NCBI RefSeq assembly: GCF_000242635.2 | Contig: NC_017770.1 | Span: 3,298,669-3,362,668, forward strand | From: Solitalea canadensis DSM 3403 | GTDB taxonomy: Bacteria > Bacteroidota > Bacteroidia > Sphingobacteriales > Sphingobacteriaceae | Length of the DNA: 64,000 nucleotides | Direction of reading: 5' to 3' | Part shown: piece after piece, positions 28,381 to 36,544 of the stretch | Layout of the letters: each line of letters begins with the position of its first letter | How positions within the stretch are numbered: position 1 is the first letter of the stretch | The notes under the pieces: model-generated | Told to the model about the DNA's origin: nothing | Database searches by the model: none | Seen by the model: only the letters and a program-made list of their open reading frames with translations | Program-made: the position numbers and the translations under genes

Positions 28381-30660
28381 ATGAGAAGATTACTACTTGC
28401 TATTCTATTATTACCTGTTTTTGCTTTTTCACAGCAAAAGGATCTGATTAAGTATGTAAACCCATTAATTGGTACTCAACGAATGGGGCATACCTATCCG
28501 GGAGCAACAGTTCCATTTGGTATGGTACAGTTAAGTCCTGAGACTGACACAATCAGCTATGAAAAAAACGGCAAGTACAATGGTGATGTGTATAAGTATT
28601 GTGCAGGTTATCAATATGACGATAAAACTATTACAGGTTTTAGTCATACTCATTTTAGTGGAACCGGACATGCTGATTTAGGTGATTTTCTTATCATGCC
28701 GACTACTGGACCTCTTCAATTAAATCCCGGTACTGCAGACCATCCTGAAAGCGGCTACCGTTCTACCTTTTCTCATCAAAATGAATTCGCACAGCCTGCC
28801 TACTACAAAGTAAAGCTTGATGAGTATAACATATTGGCAGAACTTACAGCGAGCAACAGAGTTGGATTTCATCAATATACATTCCCTAAGTCTGATCAAG
28901 CGCATATTATTTTAGATCTGATGGCTGGAATCTATAATTATGACAATAAAAACGTTTGGACTTTTGTACGGGTTGAGAATGATACATTGATAACCGGATT
29001 CAGGCAAACAAACGGCTGGGCCCGTACCCGTACTGTTTATTTTGCGATGAGTTTCTCGAAGCCATTTGTCCAATACGGTCAGCAGAATTTCTCTAACAAT
29101 GTTTACAAAGGTTTTTGGAGGAAATTTGATCAAACTAAGAACTTTCCAGAGATGGCCGGAAAACAACTTCGAGCCTATTTTGATTTTAAAACGGAAGAAG
29201 GTGAAAAGATAAAAATAAAATTTGCCTTGTCTCCGGTTAGTACGGAGGGAGCCCTTCATAACCTGAGAACAGAAATCCCCCATTGGGATTTTGATAAAGT
29301 TAAAGAAGATGGTCAGGTATTGTGGAATAAGGAATTGAATAAAATTGATGTTGAAAGTCTCTCTATGGACGAACAAATCAATTTCTATACAGCAATGTAC
29401 CATGCATTCTTAAGTCCGACTACGTACATGGATGCCGATAGAAAGTATAAAGGTTTAGACCAGAATGTTCACTTGGCTGAAAACTTTACCAATTATACCA
29501 CATTCTCGTTGTGGGATACTTATCGAGCACTCCATCCGTTTTTTAACATCATCCAACCAAAGCGTAATAGTGATATGATTAACTCTATGTTGGCTCATTA
29601 CGATCAAAGCGTTCATAAAATGCTGCCAGTGTGGTCGCATTATGCAAATGAGAATTGGTGTATGATCGGCTATCATAGCGTTTCTGTTATTGCAGATGCT
29701 GTTATGAAAGGGAATGCTGATTTTGATGTTAATAAAGCGCTGGACGCTTGCATTACAACAGCAAGAAACAGGTATTATGATGGCCTGGAATATTACATGC
29801 AGTTAGGCTATATCCCGGAGGATAAAAATTCATCTTCTGTTTCCAAAACCCTGGAATATGCCTATGATGATTGGTGCATTGCCCAAATGGCCCAAAAGCT
29901 GAACAGAAAGGATATTTATGATGAATTTATTAAACGATCAGAAAATTACCTGAATGTGTACGATGCGTCAACAGGCTTTATGCGTTCGAAACTAAGTGAC
30001 GGCACCTGGAAACCCGGTTTCGATGCCTTAAGTACACACGGACAGGGATATATTGAGGGAAATGCCTGGAACTATAGTCTTTATGTTCCACACAATCCTT
30101 CAAAAATGATTGAATTAATGGGAGGCAAAACACGCTTTGTAAAGCATCTTGATTCGTTGTTTTCTATGCATTTGCCCGATGAATTCTTTGCTGAAACTGA
30201 AGATATTACCAGGGATGGGATTATTGGTAACTATGTACATGGTAATGAGCCGGCTCATCATGTAGCTTATTTATACAATTGGACCAATGAGCCCTGGAAA
30301 ACACAGGATAAAATCAGGATGATTTTGAAGAAACAGTATCGTCCGACACCTGATGGATTGGGAGGCAACGATGACTGCGGACAAATGAGTGCATGGTATA
30401 TTTTTAGCTCATTAGGCTTCTACCCTGTCGCTCCAGGATCTACGGAATACTCCATTGGAAGCCCGGCAGTAAAATCAGCTGTTTTACACTTAGAGAATGG
30501 AAAAACGTTCAAAGTGGAGACCAAAAATCAAACTGACAAGAATGTGTATATTCAGAAAATTGAGTTGAACGGAACTCTGCTAAACCGCAGATTTATCACT
30601 CATAAGGATATAATGGATGGAGGAAAGATCACATTTTATATGTCGGCGAAGCATCCATAA
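28381..30660 (+). CDS. GH92 family alpha-mannosidase (second copy)
   Basis: Exported Ca2+-dependent alpha-mannosidase of 759 residues with signal peptide MRRLLLAILLLPVFAFSQQ. Family blocks: VNPLIGTQRMGHTYPGATVP, FSHTHFSGTGHADLGD, Glu559 in YIEGNAWNYS, HGNEPAHH (Glu623) and GNDDCGQMSAWYIFSSLGF (Asp664/Asp665). It is clearly diverged from the first copy, so it is not a recent duplication. The HGNEP motif with Glu is the common form in characterised alpha-1,2 enzymes as far as I recall. Last gene of the locus; a 104-bp MITE-like element follows. Confidence 0.93.
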   Translation: MRRLLLAILLLPVFAFSQQKDLIKYVNPLIGTQRMGHTYPGATVPFGMVQLSPETDTISYEKNGKYNGDVYKYCAGYQYDDKTITGFSHTHFSGTGHADLGDFLIMPTTGPLQLNPGTADHPESGYRSTFSHQNEFAQPAYYKVKLDEYNILAELTASNRVGFHQYTFPKSDQAHIILDLMAGIYNYDNKNVWTFVRVENDTLITGFRQTNGWARTRTVYFAMSFSKPFVQYGQQNFSNNVYKGFWRKFDQTKNFPEMAGKQLRAYFDFKTEEGEKIKIKFALSPVSTEGALHNLRTEIPHWDFDKVKEDGQVLWNKELNKIDVESLSMDEQINFYTAMYHAFLSPTTYMDADRKYKGLDQNVHLAENFTNYTTFSLWDTYRALHPFFNIIQPKRNSDMINSMLAHYDQSVHKMLPVWSHYANENWCMIGYHSVSVIADAVMKGNADFDVNKALDACITTARNRYYDGLEYYMQLGYIPEDKNSSSVSKTLEYAYDDWCIAQMAQKLNRKDIYDEFIKRSENYLNVYDASTGFMRSKLSDGTWKPGFDALSTHGQGYIEGNAWNYSLYVPHNPSKMIELMGGKTRFVKHLDSLFSMHLPDEFFAETEDITRDGIIGNYVHGNEPAHHVAYLYNWTNEPWKTQDKIRMILKKQYRPTPDGLGGNDDCGQMSAWYIFSSLGFYPVAPGSTEYSIGSPAVKSAVLHLENGKTFKVETKNQTDKNVYIQKIELNGTLLNRRFITHKDIMDGGKITFYMSAKHP

Positions 30661-30712
30661 TGTTTCTGTTACTGCTGTGCTTAACACTGTAATGGATTAA
30701 TTTCTGCAATAA

Positions 30713-30816
30713 AACACACCCCTAACCCCTCTCCAGAGGGGAACTTCCCTGCATAATGCATTAATATCAGCGTTGCTGATACGAATTCCCTTCTAGAGAG
30801 GGGTTAGGGGTGTGTT
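30713..30816. repeat. MITE-like element with perfect 21-bp terminal inverted repeats
   Basis: Arms 30713-30733 and 30796-30816 are exact inverted repeats starting AACACACCCCTAACCCCT. The inside holds AGAGGGGAA/TTCCCTTCT and ATCAGC-GTT-GCTGAT. The element lies between convergent genes and ends one base before the stop of the next gene. C-run words of this kind recur in many Bacteroidota genomes. Confidence 0.8.
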
Positions 30817-31953
30817 CTATTCTTCAAAAACCTTTATTTTCTTTTTCAACCTAAAGTTACCTCTATAACTGATATACAGCGTTTGAGAATAATCTAATTT
30901 CTTTGAGTTGTTCAAATCTATATAAGGCTCAATGCGGGCAGTTAGGTATAGGCTTCCAGCTAATTTGTAATCACCCATAATCCTGAAAAATAACAGATTC
31001 CTGTTTTCCTCCGTAAAGCCTTTATCAAGTGTACTCCTGGAAACCGAACTATATAATGGCGCTCCCTCTACATTAATGAATTTATTTCCATTGAAATAAC
31101 TGGTCATAAACTTGAAATACTTAAAGTCTGCGCCAATATTAAGGTATACAGCAGAGCCAGTTTGGAAAGGCAATAAGTCCCCCGACATTTCCCTTGATAT
31201 GACAAAATAGTTCTCTGCATATAACCGTTTCAGGAAACTGTCGAATTTATACGATGTCTTAACCCCTATGGCAGCATTATTTATCGTTTGAACGGGTGTG
31301 TTTAACGTATCTAACTGCCCTCCGGTATGAAATAATATCAACTGAGCAGGTACACTTAAATTAAACCGTTTTTTAGGATTCAATAGTTGAAACTCCGAAG
31401 ATATTCCGCCGGTAATTTTTTCGGATGACTCATCTCCCGGGTAAATGAATTTCTCCCAATTAACCCAAGTATCCAAAAATACACGCTTGCTATTGATATG
31501 AAATTGGGCACCGTATTCCAGGGATGGATAAATCAAACGTTCGTAATCATACAAGGGTTCAATATACCGGTGATTGATGTTTCCTTCAATTGCACCGAAA
31601 ACAAAATCAATCATATTCTTCTGATACTTTAATGAAAACACAGGGGCTACCTGACGGTATTTCCCTGATCCAAAATCTCCCTGAACTAAAATACCCGCCC
31701 TTAGTGACAGATTTTCATTCGGATAGTAAATCAGCGTTGGTGTAAAACGGGTGCCGAATAAGGTTTGTCCATCAGCAAACTTGTCAAAGTATTCATAATT
31801 ACGGAAGTAATTGAAACTATTAATATTAAGGAATAAACTTTGAGCTTTTGAGCTGTCGTGCTTAATGCGTTCTTCAAAATTGGAATGGTCTATTTGTGCA
31901 AAGGAAGAAATAGATGCCATGAATAAGGCACAAAAAAAGGCGATTTTTTTCAT
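30817..31953 (-). CDS. Putative outer-membrane protein of unknown function
   Basis: A 378-residue protein with a signal peptide (MKKIAFFCALFMASISSFAQ). The rest is rich in alternating aromatic strands (NLSLRAGILVQGDFGSGKYR, LYLTARIEPYIDLNNS, QTLYISYRGNFRLKKK), as in barrel-forming porins. No domain recognised. The start codon sits inside a hairpin (31939-31957), and the first 13 codons are nearly the same as in the upstream gene. It lies 30 bp after the DUF885 gene, so the two may be co-transcribed unless the hairpin stops polymerase. Confidence 0.75.
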   Translation of the reverse strand: MKKIAFFCALFMASISSFAQIDHSNFEERIKHDSSKAQSLFLNINSFNYFRNYEYFDKFADGQTLFGTRFTPTLIYYPNENLSLRAGILVQGDFGSGKYRQVAPVFSLKYQKNMIDFVFGAIEGNINHRYIEPLYDYERLIYPSLEYGAQFHINSKRVFLDTWVNWEKFIYPGDESSEKITGGISSEFQLLNPKKRFNLSVPAQLILFHTGGQLDTLNTPVQTINNAAIGVKTSYKFDSFLKRLYAENYFVISREMSGDLLPFQTGSAVYLNIGADFKYFKFMTSYFNGNKFINVEGAPLYSSVSRSTLDKGFTEENRNLLFFRIMGDYKLAGSLYLTARIEPYIDLNNSKKLDYSQTLYISYRGNFRLKKKIKVFEE

Positions 31954-31957
31954 CGCC
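31932..31957 (-). terminator. Terminator-like hairpin covering the start codon (first instance)
   Basis: On the minus strand GGCGAT-GAAAAAA-ATCGCC is followed by seven T. The ATG of the outer-membrane protein gene is made of the stem's last AT and the loop's first G. It fits both a terminator of the DUF885 gene upstream and a start-codon-masking element. Confidence 0.6.
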
Positions 31958-31983
31958 TCTAAAATACAATTCTGTTGAATGAT

Positions 31984-33282
31984 CTATTCAGATAAGTTCA
32001 AAAGACTTTCCAATAGTGAAAATGGAAGAGATCCGTTGTTGAGTATCTTATCATGAAAATTGCGAATATCAAAGTTGACTCCTTCTTTTCTTTGCAACAG
32101 TTGTTTCCATTGCAATATTTCCCCTGCGCCATATTTATAAGTAACCACCTGTGCAGGCCACCTTTTTATCCGGTTAATTTCCCGCATGGCAATTGCATCC
32201 TGGTTTTTAATATACTTTTTCCAGAATGCCAGCGCTTGCTCATCAGACCAACCATAATAATTAATTCCAACATCTAATGGCACCCGAACCGAACGCACAA
32301 TATCCCACTCCCATTTTCCCAATTCATCATAAATAGTTTTATACACACCTAACTCTTTACCTAGCTCCTCGGTGTAGGCTGCCCAACCTTCACTGTAACC
32401 AGGATACCAGAAAAGCTGCTGTATCGCAGATTCTTTTAAAGCTCCTTCAATAGAAATTTGATAATGATGTCCAGGTATACCTTCATGAATAAAAAGCCAG
32501 TCAATTTGTCGTTTACAGTAAGGTTTATCATAAAAATTGAAGTAGAATGTATTTTCATCATAATAACCGGGAGCCTGAACCAACGCATTATTCTTCCCTC
32601 GTTCAATCTTTAGATCGGGTATTGATTGCTGGTTAAAAATAGTACTTAAATTGCCTTGAATTGTTGTTTTTGCATGGTCAAACAATTTGGCGATAGTAGC
32701 CTCATCATTTACAAAAAACGAAGAGTCATTAAGGTAATTATAAAACTGTTCGTCTGAATATCCTGTTTTCAAGCGTATTACCTCAATTTGATTATTTACA
32801 CGATCAATTTCCGCAAGTCCCAACTTGTAGATCTGTTCAGGTGTAATAGCTGATGCAACCCATTTCTTTAGAAAATAGGCATACCATTCTTTACCGTTCT
32901 TAAGTTGATTAAGTCCGTTCTTCGTAATACTATCAGGTTTATTAGCCACCCACTTTTTCTCCAAAGCCAAACGCTCCAAATTCAAATTGGTCTCATATTG
33001 CATTAATTTATAATCAATGAGCTCCTTTTTCCCCAATTCTTCAATTTTTACATGTGAAAGTTGTTTACTTACATTTTTGAAAAAAGAAGTCTGTCTTTCA
33101 ATAGCCGATTGGTTTGATATTGCTTTCAAATTTTCAGTGTAAGCTAACTGGAGTGGCGGTAATTCAAATGCTTTTACACTATCAACAAACTGCTGTCCAA
33201 TCTGTTGAAATGTTAGCCTTTGCTGAGCTGAAATAGTTTTTACCCAAAAAAATAAGGCACAAAAAAGGGCGATTTTTTTCAT
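31984..33282 (-). CDS. DUF885 family peptidase-like protein
   Basis: Exported protein of 432 residues with signal peptide MKKIALFCALFFWVKTISAQ. The mark of the family is the metallopeptidase-like motif HEGIPGHH at residues 266-272, followed by GYSEGWAAYTEELG, with the likely third ligand Glu in that block. DUF885 proteins usually have some 550-600 residues, so this one is short, mostly at the N-terminus. Substrate unknown; probably a periplasmic zinc-dependent hydrolase. It follows hemJ with a 32-bp gap, and its start codon lies inside a terminator-like hairpin. Confidence 0.85.
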   Translation of the reverse strand: MKKIALFCALFFWVKTISAQQRLTFQQIGQQFVDSVKAFELPPLQLAYTENLKAISNQSAIERQTSFFKNVSKQLSHVKIEELGKKELIDYKLMQYETNLNLERLALEKKWVANKPDSITKNGLNQLKNGKEWYAYFLKKWVASAITPEQIYKLGLAEIDRVNNQIEVIRLKTGYSDEQFYNYLNDSSFFVNDEATIAKLFDHAKTTIQGNLSTIFNQQSIPDLKIERGKNNALVQAPGYYDENTFYFNFYDKPYCKRQIDWLFIHEGIPGHHYQISIEGALKESAIQQLFWYPGYSEGWAAYTEELGKELGVYKTIYDELGKWEWDIVRSVRVPLDVGINYYGWSDEQALAFWKKYIKNQDAIAMREINRIKRWPAQVVTYKYGAGEILQWKQLLQRKEGVNFDIRNFHDKILNNGSLPFSLLESLLNLSE

Positions 33283-33287
33283 CGCCC
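33261..33287 (-). terminator. Terminator-like hairpin covering the start codon (second instance)
   Basis: On the minus strand GGGCGAT-GAAAAAA-ATCGCCC is followed by six T, and the DUF885 gene's ATG is inside it. It lies 28 bp after the hemJ stop and could also be the hemJ terminator. Confidence 0.6.
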
Positions 33288-33314
33288 TAATATAAATAAA
33301 GTGTAATACGTATG

Positions 33315-33845
33315 CTATTGCTTCGATCTGTATCGTTTATAAATCTTCACAGCCATCATAATAATCATACTGAACAAAATGAGTCCCACGAAGCCCCATA
33401 TCCACGACACCGCGCTCTTAAGTATGACGATAAAGACAATGGCAAAAAGAAAAATGGTGGCCACTTCATTCCATATACGCAATTTGGTTGAGCTCCATTT
33501 ATAAACCCCATGTCTAAGCTGTTTCATGATCACCTGGCACTCGAAGTGATACCATAATAAACCCAAAACGAACATAAGCTTGACGATCATCCAAGGCTGA
33601 TGAAACCATTTATATTCGATCATCATCCATAAGCCGGAGATAACAGTGAGGATCATTGCCGGCGTTGTGATAATATTCCATAATTTGGATTCCATTACCT
33701 CAAACTGTTTTTGCAATATTTTCCGTTCCGATTCTTCACGCTCATTTGCTTCCGTATGATAAATGAATAACCTCACCATGTAAAATAAGCCGGCGAACCA
33801 GCTTACTACGAAAATGATATGAATAGCTTTGATGTATAAGTACAT
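33315..33845 (-). CDS. hemJ: Protoporphyrinogen IX oxidase, HemJ type
   Basis: Inner-membrane enzyme oxidising protoporphyrinogen IX to protoporphyrin IX, the step before iron insertion. The 176-residue protein has four or five membrane helices. HemJ marks: IKAIHIIFVVSWFAGLFYMV with the essential His in helix 1, MESKLWNIITTPAM and WMIVKLMFVLGLLWYH. Its place directly after hemE supports this over other CopD-like membrane proteins. The next gene downstream is the DUF885 protein. A repeat element separates it from hemE. Confidence 0.9.
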   Translation of the reverse strand: MYLYIKAIHIIFVVSWFAGLFYMVRLFIYHTEANEREESERKILQKQFEVMESKLWNIITTPAMILTVISGLWMMIEYKWFHQPWMIVKLMFVLGLLWYHFECQVIMKQLRHGVYKWSSTKLRIWNEVATIFLFAIVFIVILKSAVSWIWGFVGLILFSMIIMMAVKIYKRYRSKQ

Positions 33846-33846
33846 T

Positions 33847-33911
33847 CCTACTGCCCCCTAAAGGGGGAATTTAAATTTAGCAATTTCCCTTAGCCTCTTT
33901 TAGAGGTTGGG
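33847..33911. repeat. C/G-run repeat element between hemE and hemJ
   Basis: Two small hairpins, CCCCC-TAAA-GGGGG and CCTCT-TTT-AGAGG, joined by AATTTAAATTTAGCAATT. It resembles the element at 30713 in its C-run words but without long terminal repeats. Confidence 0.6.
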
Positions 33912-33912
33912 G

Positions 33913-34944
33913 TTAATACCTGAACTCTTTAATTACTTCAACAGCGTACTTCACATTATCAAACGGAAGATCAGGCATAATTCCATGACCAAGATTGAAA
34001 ATGAATCCGTTTTCACCACGCATGCGCTCAAACAATCGTAAGATACGTTCTTTAATTACCTTCTTATCAGCATAAAGGATATGTGGATCGAAGTTACCCT
34101 GAACAGCAATGTTCGAAGGAAGTCTTTTCTTTATATCTAATAGATCAATATTCCAATCGATTGAGATCACATCCGGATTTGCTTCAGCCATTAAAGGAGC
34201 AAACACCGAACTTCCTTTACAGAATGAAATAACCGGGATATCCTTACGATTAAGCTTAGAAATAATTTCAGCAATATAGAAATGCGAAAACTCTTTGTAA
34301 TCATCCCATGCCAATGCCTGCGCCCAGCTATCAAAAATCTGAATAGCATCAACACCGGCTTCAATCTGCATGTTTAAATAGTCAGCTGTTATAGTAGCTA
34401 ACTTCGATAACAATGCTTTAGCGGTTTCTGGATCATTATGCAACATTAATTTGGTTAGCTTAAAATCCTTTGAAGATTTTCCCTCTACCAAATAACTCAT
34501 TACCGTAAAAGGAGCAGCGGCAAAACCAATCAACGGAGTTTTATGAGGTGCCAAACGCTCTTTAATGATTTTAATAGCGTCAGCAACATATTTTAATGAT
34601 TCCTTAGCAGGTGGCACTTCAAGCGCTTCTACATCTTTCATCGTACGAACAGGGTTGGCAAATTGAGGACCAACACCTTGCTCAAATGAAAGCTCTCCTC
34701 CCATTGCTTCTGCAGTAACCAAAATATCTGAAAAGAGAATTGCTGCATCGATTCCTAAAAGATCAACCGGTAACATGGTTACATCAGCTGCAATTTCAGG
34801 AGTTTTGCACATCTCAAGGAATGTATATTTATTCTTGATTTCCCAGTATTCTTTCATAAATCGTCCAGCCTGGCGCATCATCCATACCGGCGGACGTTCT
34901 GTTGGCCGCGAAAACGCAGCATTTATAAATAGAGAATTTTGCAT
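33913..34944 (-). CDS. hemE: Uroporphyrinogen decarboxylase
   Basis: Cytoplasmic enzyme that removes four carboxyl groups from uroporphyrinogen III to give coproporphyrinogen III. The 343-residue protein has the signature PPVWMMRQAGRFMKEY, the second signature region GFAAAPFTVMSYLVEG and the catalytic-pocket stretch ILFSDILV. It lies between the response regulator gene and hemJ on the minus strand, in the heme cluster. Confidence 0.97.
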   Translation of the reverse strand: MQNSLFINAAFSRPTERPPVWMMRQAGRFMKEYWEIKNKYTFLEMCKTPEIAADVTMLPVDLLGIDAAILFSDILVTAEAMGGELSFEQGVGPQFANPVRTMKDVEALEVPPAKESLKYVADAIKIIKERLAPHKTPLIGFAAAPFTVMSYLVEGKSSKDFKLTKLMLHNDPETAKALLSKLATITADYLNMQIEAGVDAIQIFDSWAQALAWDDYKEFSHFYIAEIISKLNRKDIPVISFCKGSSVFAPLMAEANPDVISIDWNIDLLDIKKRLPSNIAVQGNFDPHILYADKKVIKERILRLFERMRGENGFIFNLGHGIMPDLPFDNVKYAVEVIKEFRY

Positions 34945-34994
34945 ACAAATTGATTGCTGATTGCGTTAATTAATTTCAATAACAACTTTTCTGA

Positions 34995-35030
34995 AAACTC
35001 GTAACACGCAACCCGAAACACGTAATCAAT
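34995..35030. repeat. Short word repeat upstream of hemE
   Basis: CTCGTAACACGCAACCCG followed by AAACACGTAATC: the word CGTAA(C/T) and CACG repeat within 30 bp. Not a palindrome itself, but its words match the inverted repeat at 39883 (CAACCCGTAA) and that at 11944 (CTCGTAAC). Confidence 0.4.
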
Positions 35031-35035
35031 AAAAG

Positions 35036-35734
35036 TTAGTCAGTGAACTTATATCCTACTCCCCTCACAGAATGAAAGTAACGAGGTTCTTTAGGGTTTG
35101 GTTCGAAATATTTACGGAAAGAGAGAATAAAATTGTCGATAGTTCTCGTTGAAGGAAAAACATCATAGTTCCACACGGTTTCAAGAATCTGTTCCCGCGA
35201 AACAACTTCTCCTTTTCTTTCAATCAATAACTTTAATAACATCGCTTCCTTTTTAGTCAGCATGGTAGTAGTGCCATCATCCGAGGTTAGTTCGAAACTG
35301 GTAAAATTAATCTCTTTATCCCCAATTTTATAGGTATTCAGCATTTTACCTTCCTCGGTATTTCTTAGGCTACGTTTCACCAGTATACCTACACGAAGAA
35401 TTAATTCTTCAAGGTTAAATGGTTTGGTAAGGTAGTCATCAGCACCTTTTTTCAATCCCATTACCCGGTCTTCGCTGGTATTCTTTGCAGTTAAAAACAA
35501 AATAGGAACATCAAAATTTTGTAGCCTTATTGTTTCAGCCACTTGAAAACCATCAATCTCAGGGAGCATTACATCCAGTAAAACCAGGTTAAAGCGCTCT
35601 TCTTTGATTAATTTCAATGCTTTTTTACCATCCATTGCTGTGGTTACATGATAACCTTCCAGCTCAAGATTAAGTTTAATGGCTTCAAGCAAATGCTCTT
35701 CATCTTCAACCAATAAAATGCGTGATTGACTCAT
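35036..35734 (-). CDS. OmpR/PhoB-family response regulator
   Basis: Two-component response regulator of 232 residues. The receiver domain (1-120) has the acidic pocket (VEDEE), phospho-acceptor Asp54 (LVLLDVMLPEIDG), Thr/Ser position in LFLTAKN and Lys in DYLTKPF. The C-terminal winged-helix domain ends RTIDNFILSFRKYFEP and RGVGYKF. Its cognate kinase is probably the one encoded at 36545-37411, from which it is separated by a Uma2 gene. The setting between hemL and hemE suggests control by, or of, heme metabolism; this is inference. Confidence 0.95.
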   Translation of the reverse strand: MSQSRILLVEDEEHLLEAIKLNLELEGYHVTTAMDGKKALKLIKEERFNLVLLDVMLPEIDGFQVAETIRLQNFDVPILFLTAKNTSEDRVMGLKKGADDYLTKPFNLEELILRVGILVKRSLRNTEEGKMLNTYKIGDKEINFTSFELTSDDGTTTMLTKKEAMLLKLLIERKGEVVSREQILETVWNYDVFPSTRTIDNFILSFRKYFEPNPKEPRYFHSVRGVGYKFTD

Positions 35735-35855
35735 TTGACGGATGTTTTAAAGTTGTGCAAGTTTATGAATTTTATTGACGCTTTTCTGTAACGCCAATGT
35801 CATATCTGGTAATTCCTTAACCTTTAATTTAAGAAAAATAAGGATGATGTGCTAT

Positions 35856-36452
35856 TTATTCAACTTCATCAAACAATTCGGTAAGATCGAGCTGAAAACC
35901 TGGTAAAATAGGAGTTTCGATAACATCTCCGGTAATCATGAGTTTTGAGGCCTGATAATTACCATCAACTAACGTATACCTGAAAAAGGTTTTATTTTGA
36001 GGAGAAATAATCCAGTACTCCTTAACTCCGGATTCTTCATATACTTCATACTTATTACGAAGTTCCTTATCGTTATTTCCGGGAGACAGAATTTCAATAA
36101 CTATATCAGGAGCACCGATGCAACCCCTGTCATCTAACTTCTTCGGGTCACAAATCACACAAACGTCGGGCTGAACAACTGTAATTACATCTTTATCATT
36201 CTTGGATTTCCGTGGCAGGCGGACATCAAATGGGGCTGAAAACACCTGACAAGACTGATGTCGGAGAAAGTTCCATAATTGTCCGCTGATATTCATTGAT
36301 AGTTTTTGATGAGCGCGGCTCGGAGCCGGACTCATTTTAAAAACTTTGCCTTTTATAAGCTCAAATCGTGCTTCTATCGTCCATTGAAGGTAATCTGCAT
36401 AGGAGTAAATACCTCCATAACTCATGTCCGGTTCTTTTACTTCGTTTTCCAT
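35856..36452 (-). CDS. Uma2 family (DUF820) putative endonuclease
   Basis: A 198-residue protein of the PD-(D/E)XK superfamily. Visible marks: EARFELIKGKVFKMSP, HQKLSMNISGQLWNFL, the catalytic PDVCVICDP, then GAPDIVIEILSPGNNDKELR and KYEVYEESGVKEYWIISP. This family is very common in cyanobacteria and scattered in Bacteroidota, often as mobile orphan genes. Here it interrupts a histidine kinase/response regulator pair in the heme cluster. The role is unknown; acquisition by insertion between the two genes is the simplest reading. Confidence 0.9.
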   Translation of the reverse strand: MENEVKEPDMSYGGIYSYADYLQWTIEARFELIKGKVFKMSPAPSRAHQKLSMNISGQLWNFLRHQSCQVFSAPFDVRLPRKSKNDKDVITVVQPDVCVICDPKKLDDRGCIGAPDIVIEILSPGNNDKELRNKYEVYEESGVKEYWIISPQNKTFFRYTLVDGNYQASKLMITGDVIETPILPGFQLDLTELFDEVE

Positions 36453-36480
36453 GTTATCTGAAACTGTTGGATAATATAAT

Positions 36481-36510
36481 CAATTCTTAGTTTTTAGAGA
36501 ATAAGAATTG
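36481..36510. other. Hairpin between kinase and Uma2 genes
   Basis: CAATTCTTA (36481-36489) and TAAGAATTG (36502-36510) form a perfect 9-bp stem with a 12-nt loop. It has a weak T tract on the minus strand; it could be the original terminator of the kinase gene or a scar of the Uma2 insertion. Confidence 0.4.
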
Positions 36511-36544
36511 ACTGACAGTTACCTATTATTAAACGATGTAATAA

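Noticed and set aside
28912-29403. 163-residue minus-strand ORF
   Set aside because: Antisense shadow of the second GH92 gene; Phe/Ile-rich composition without motif.
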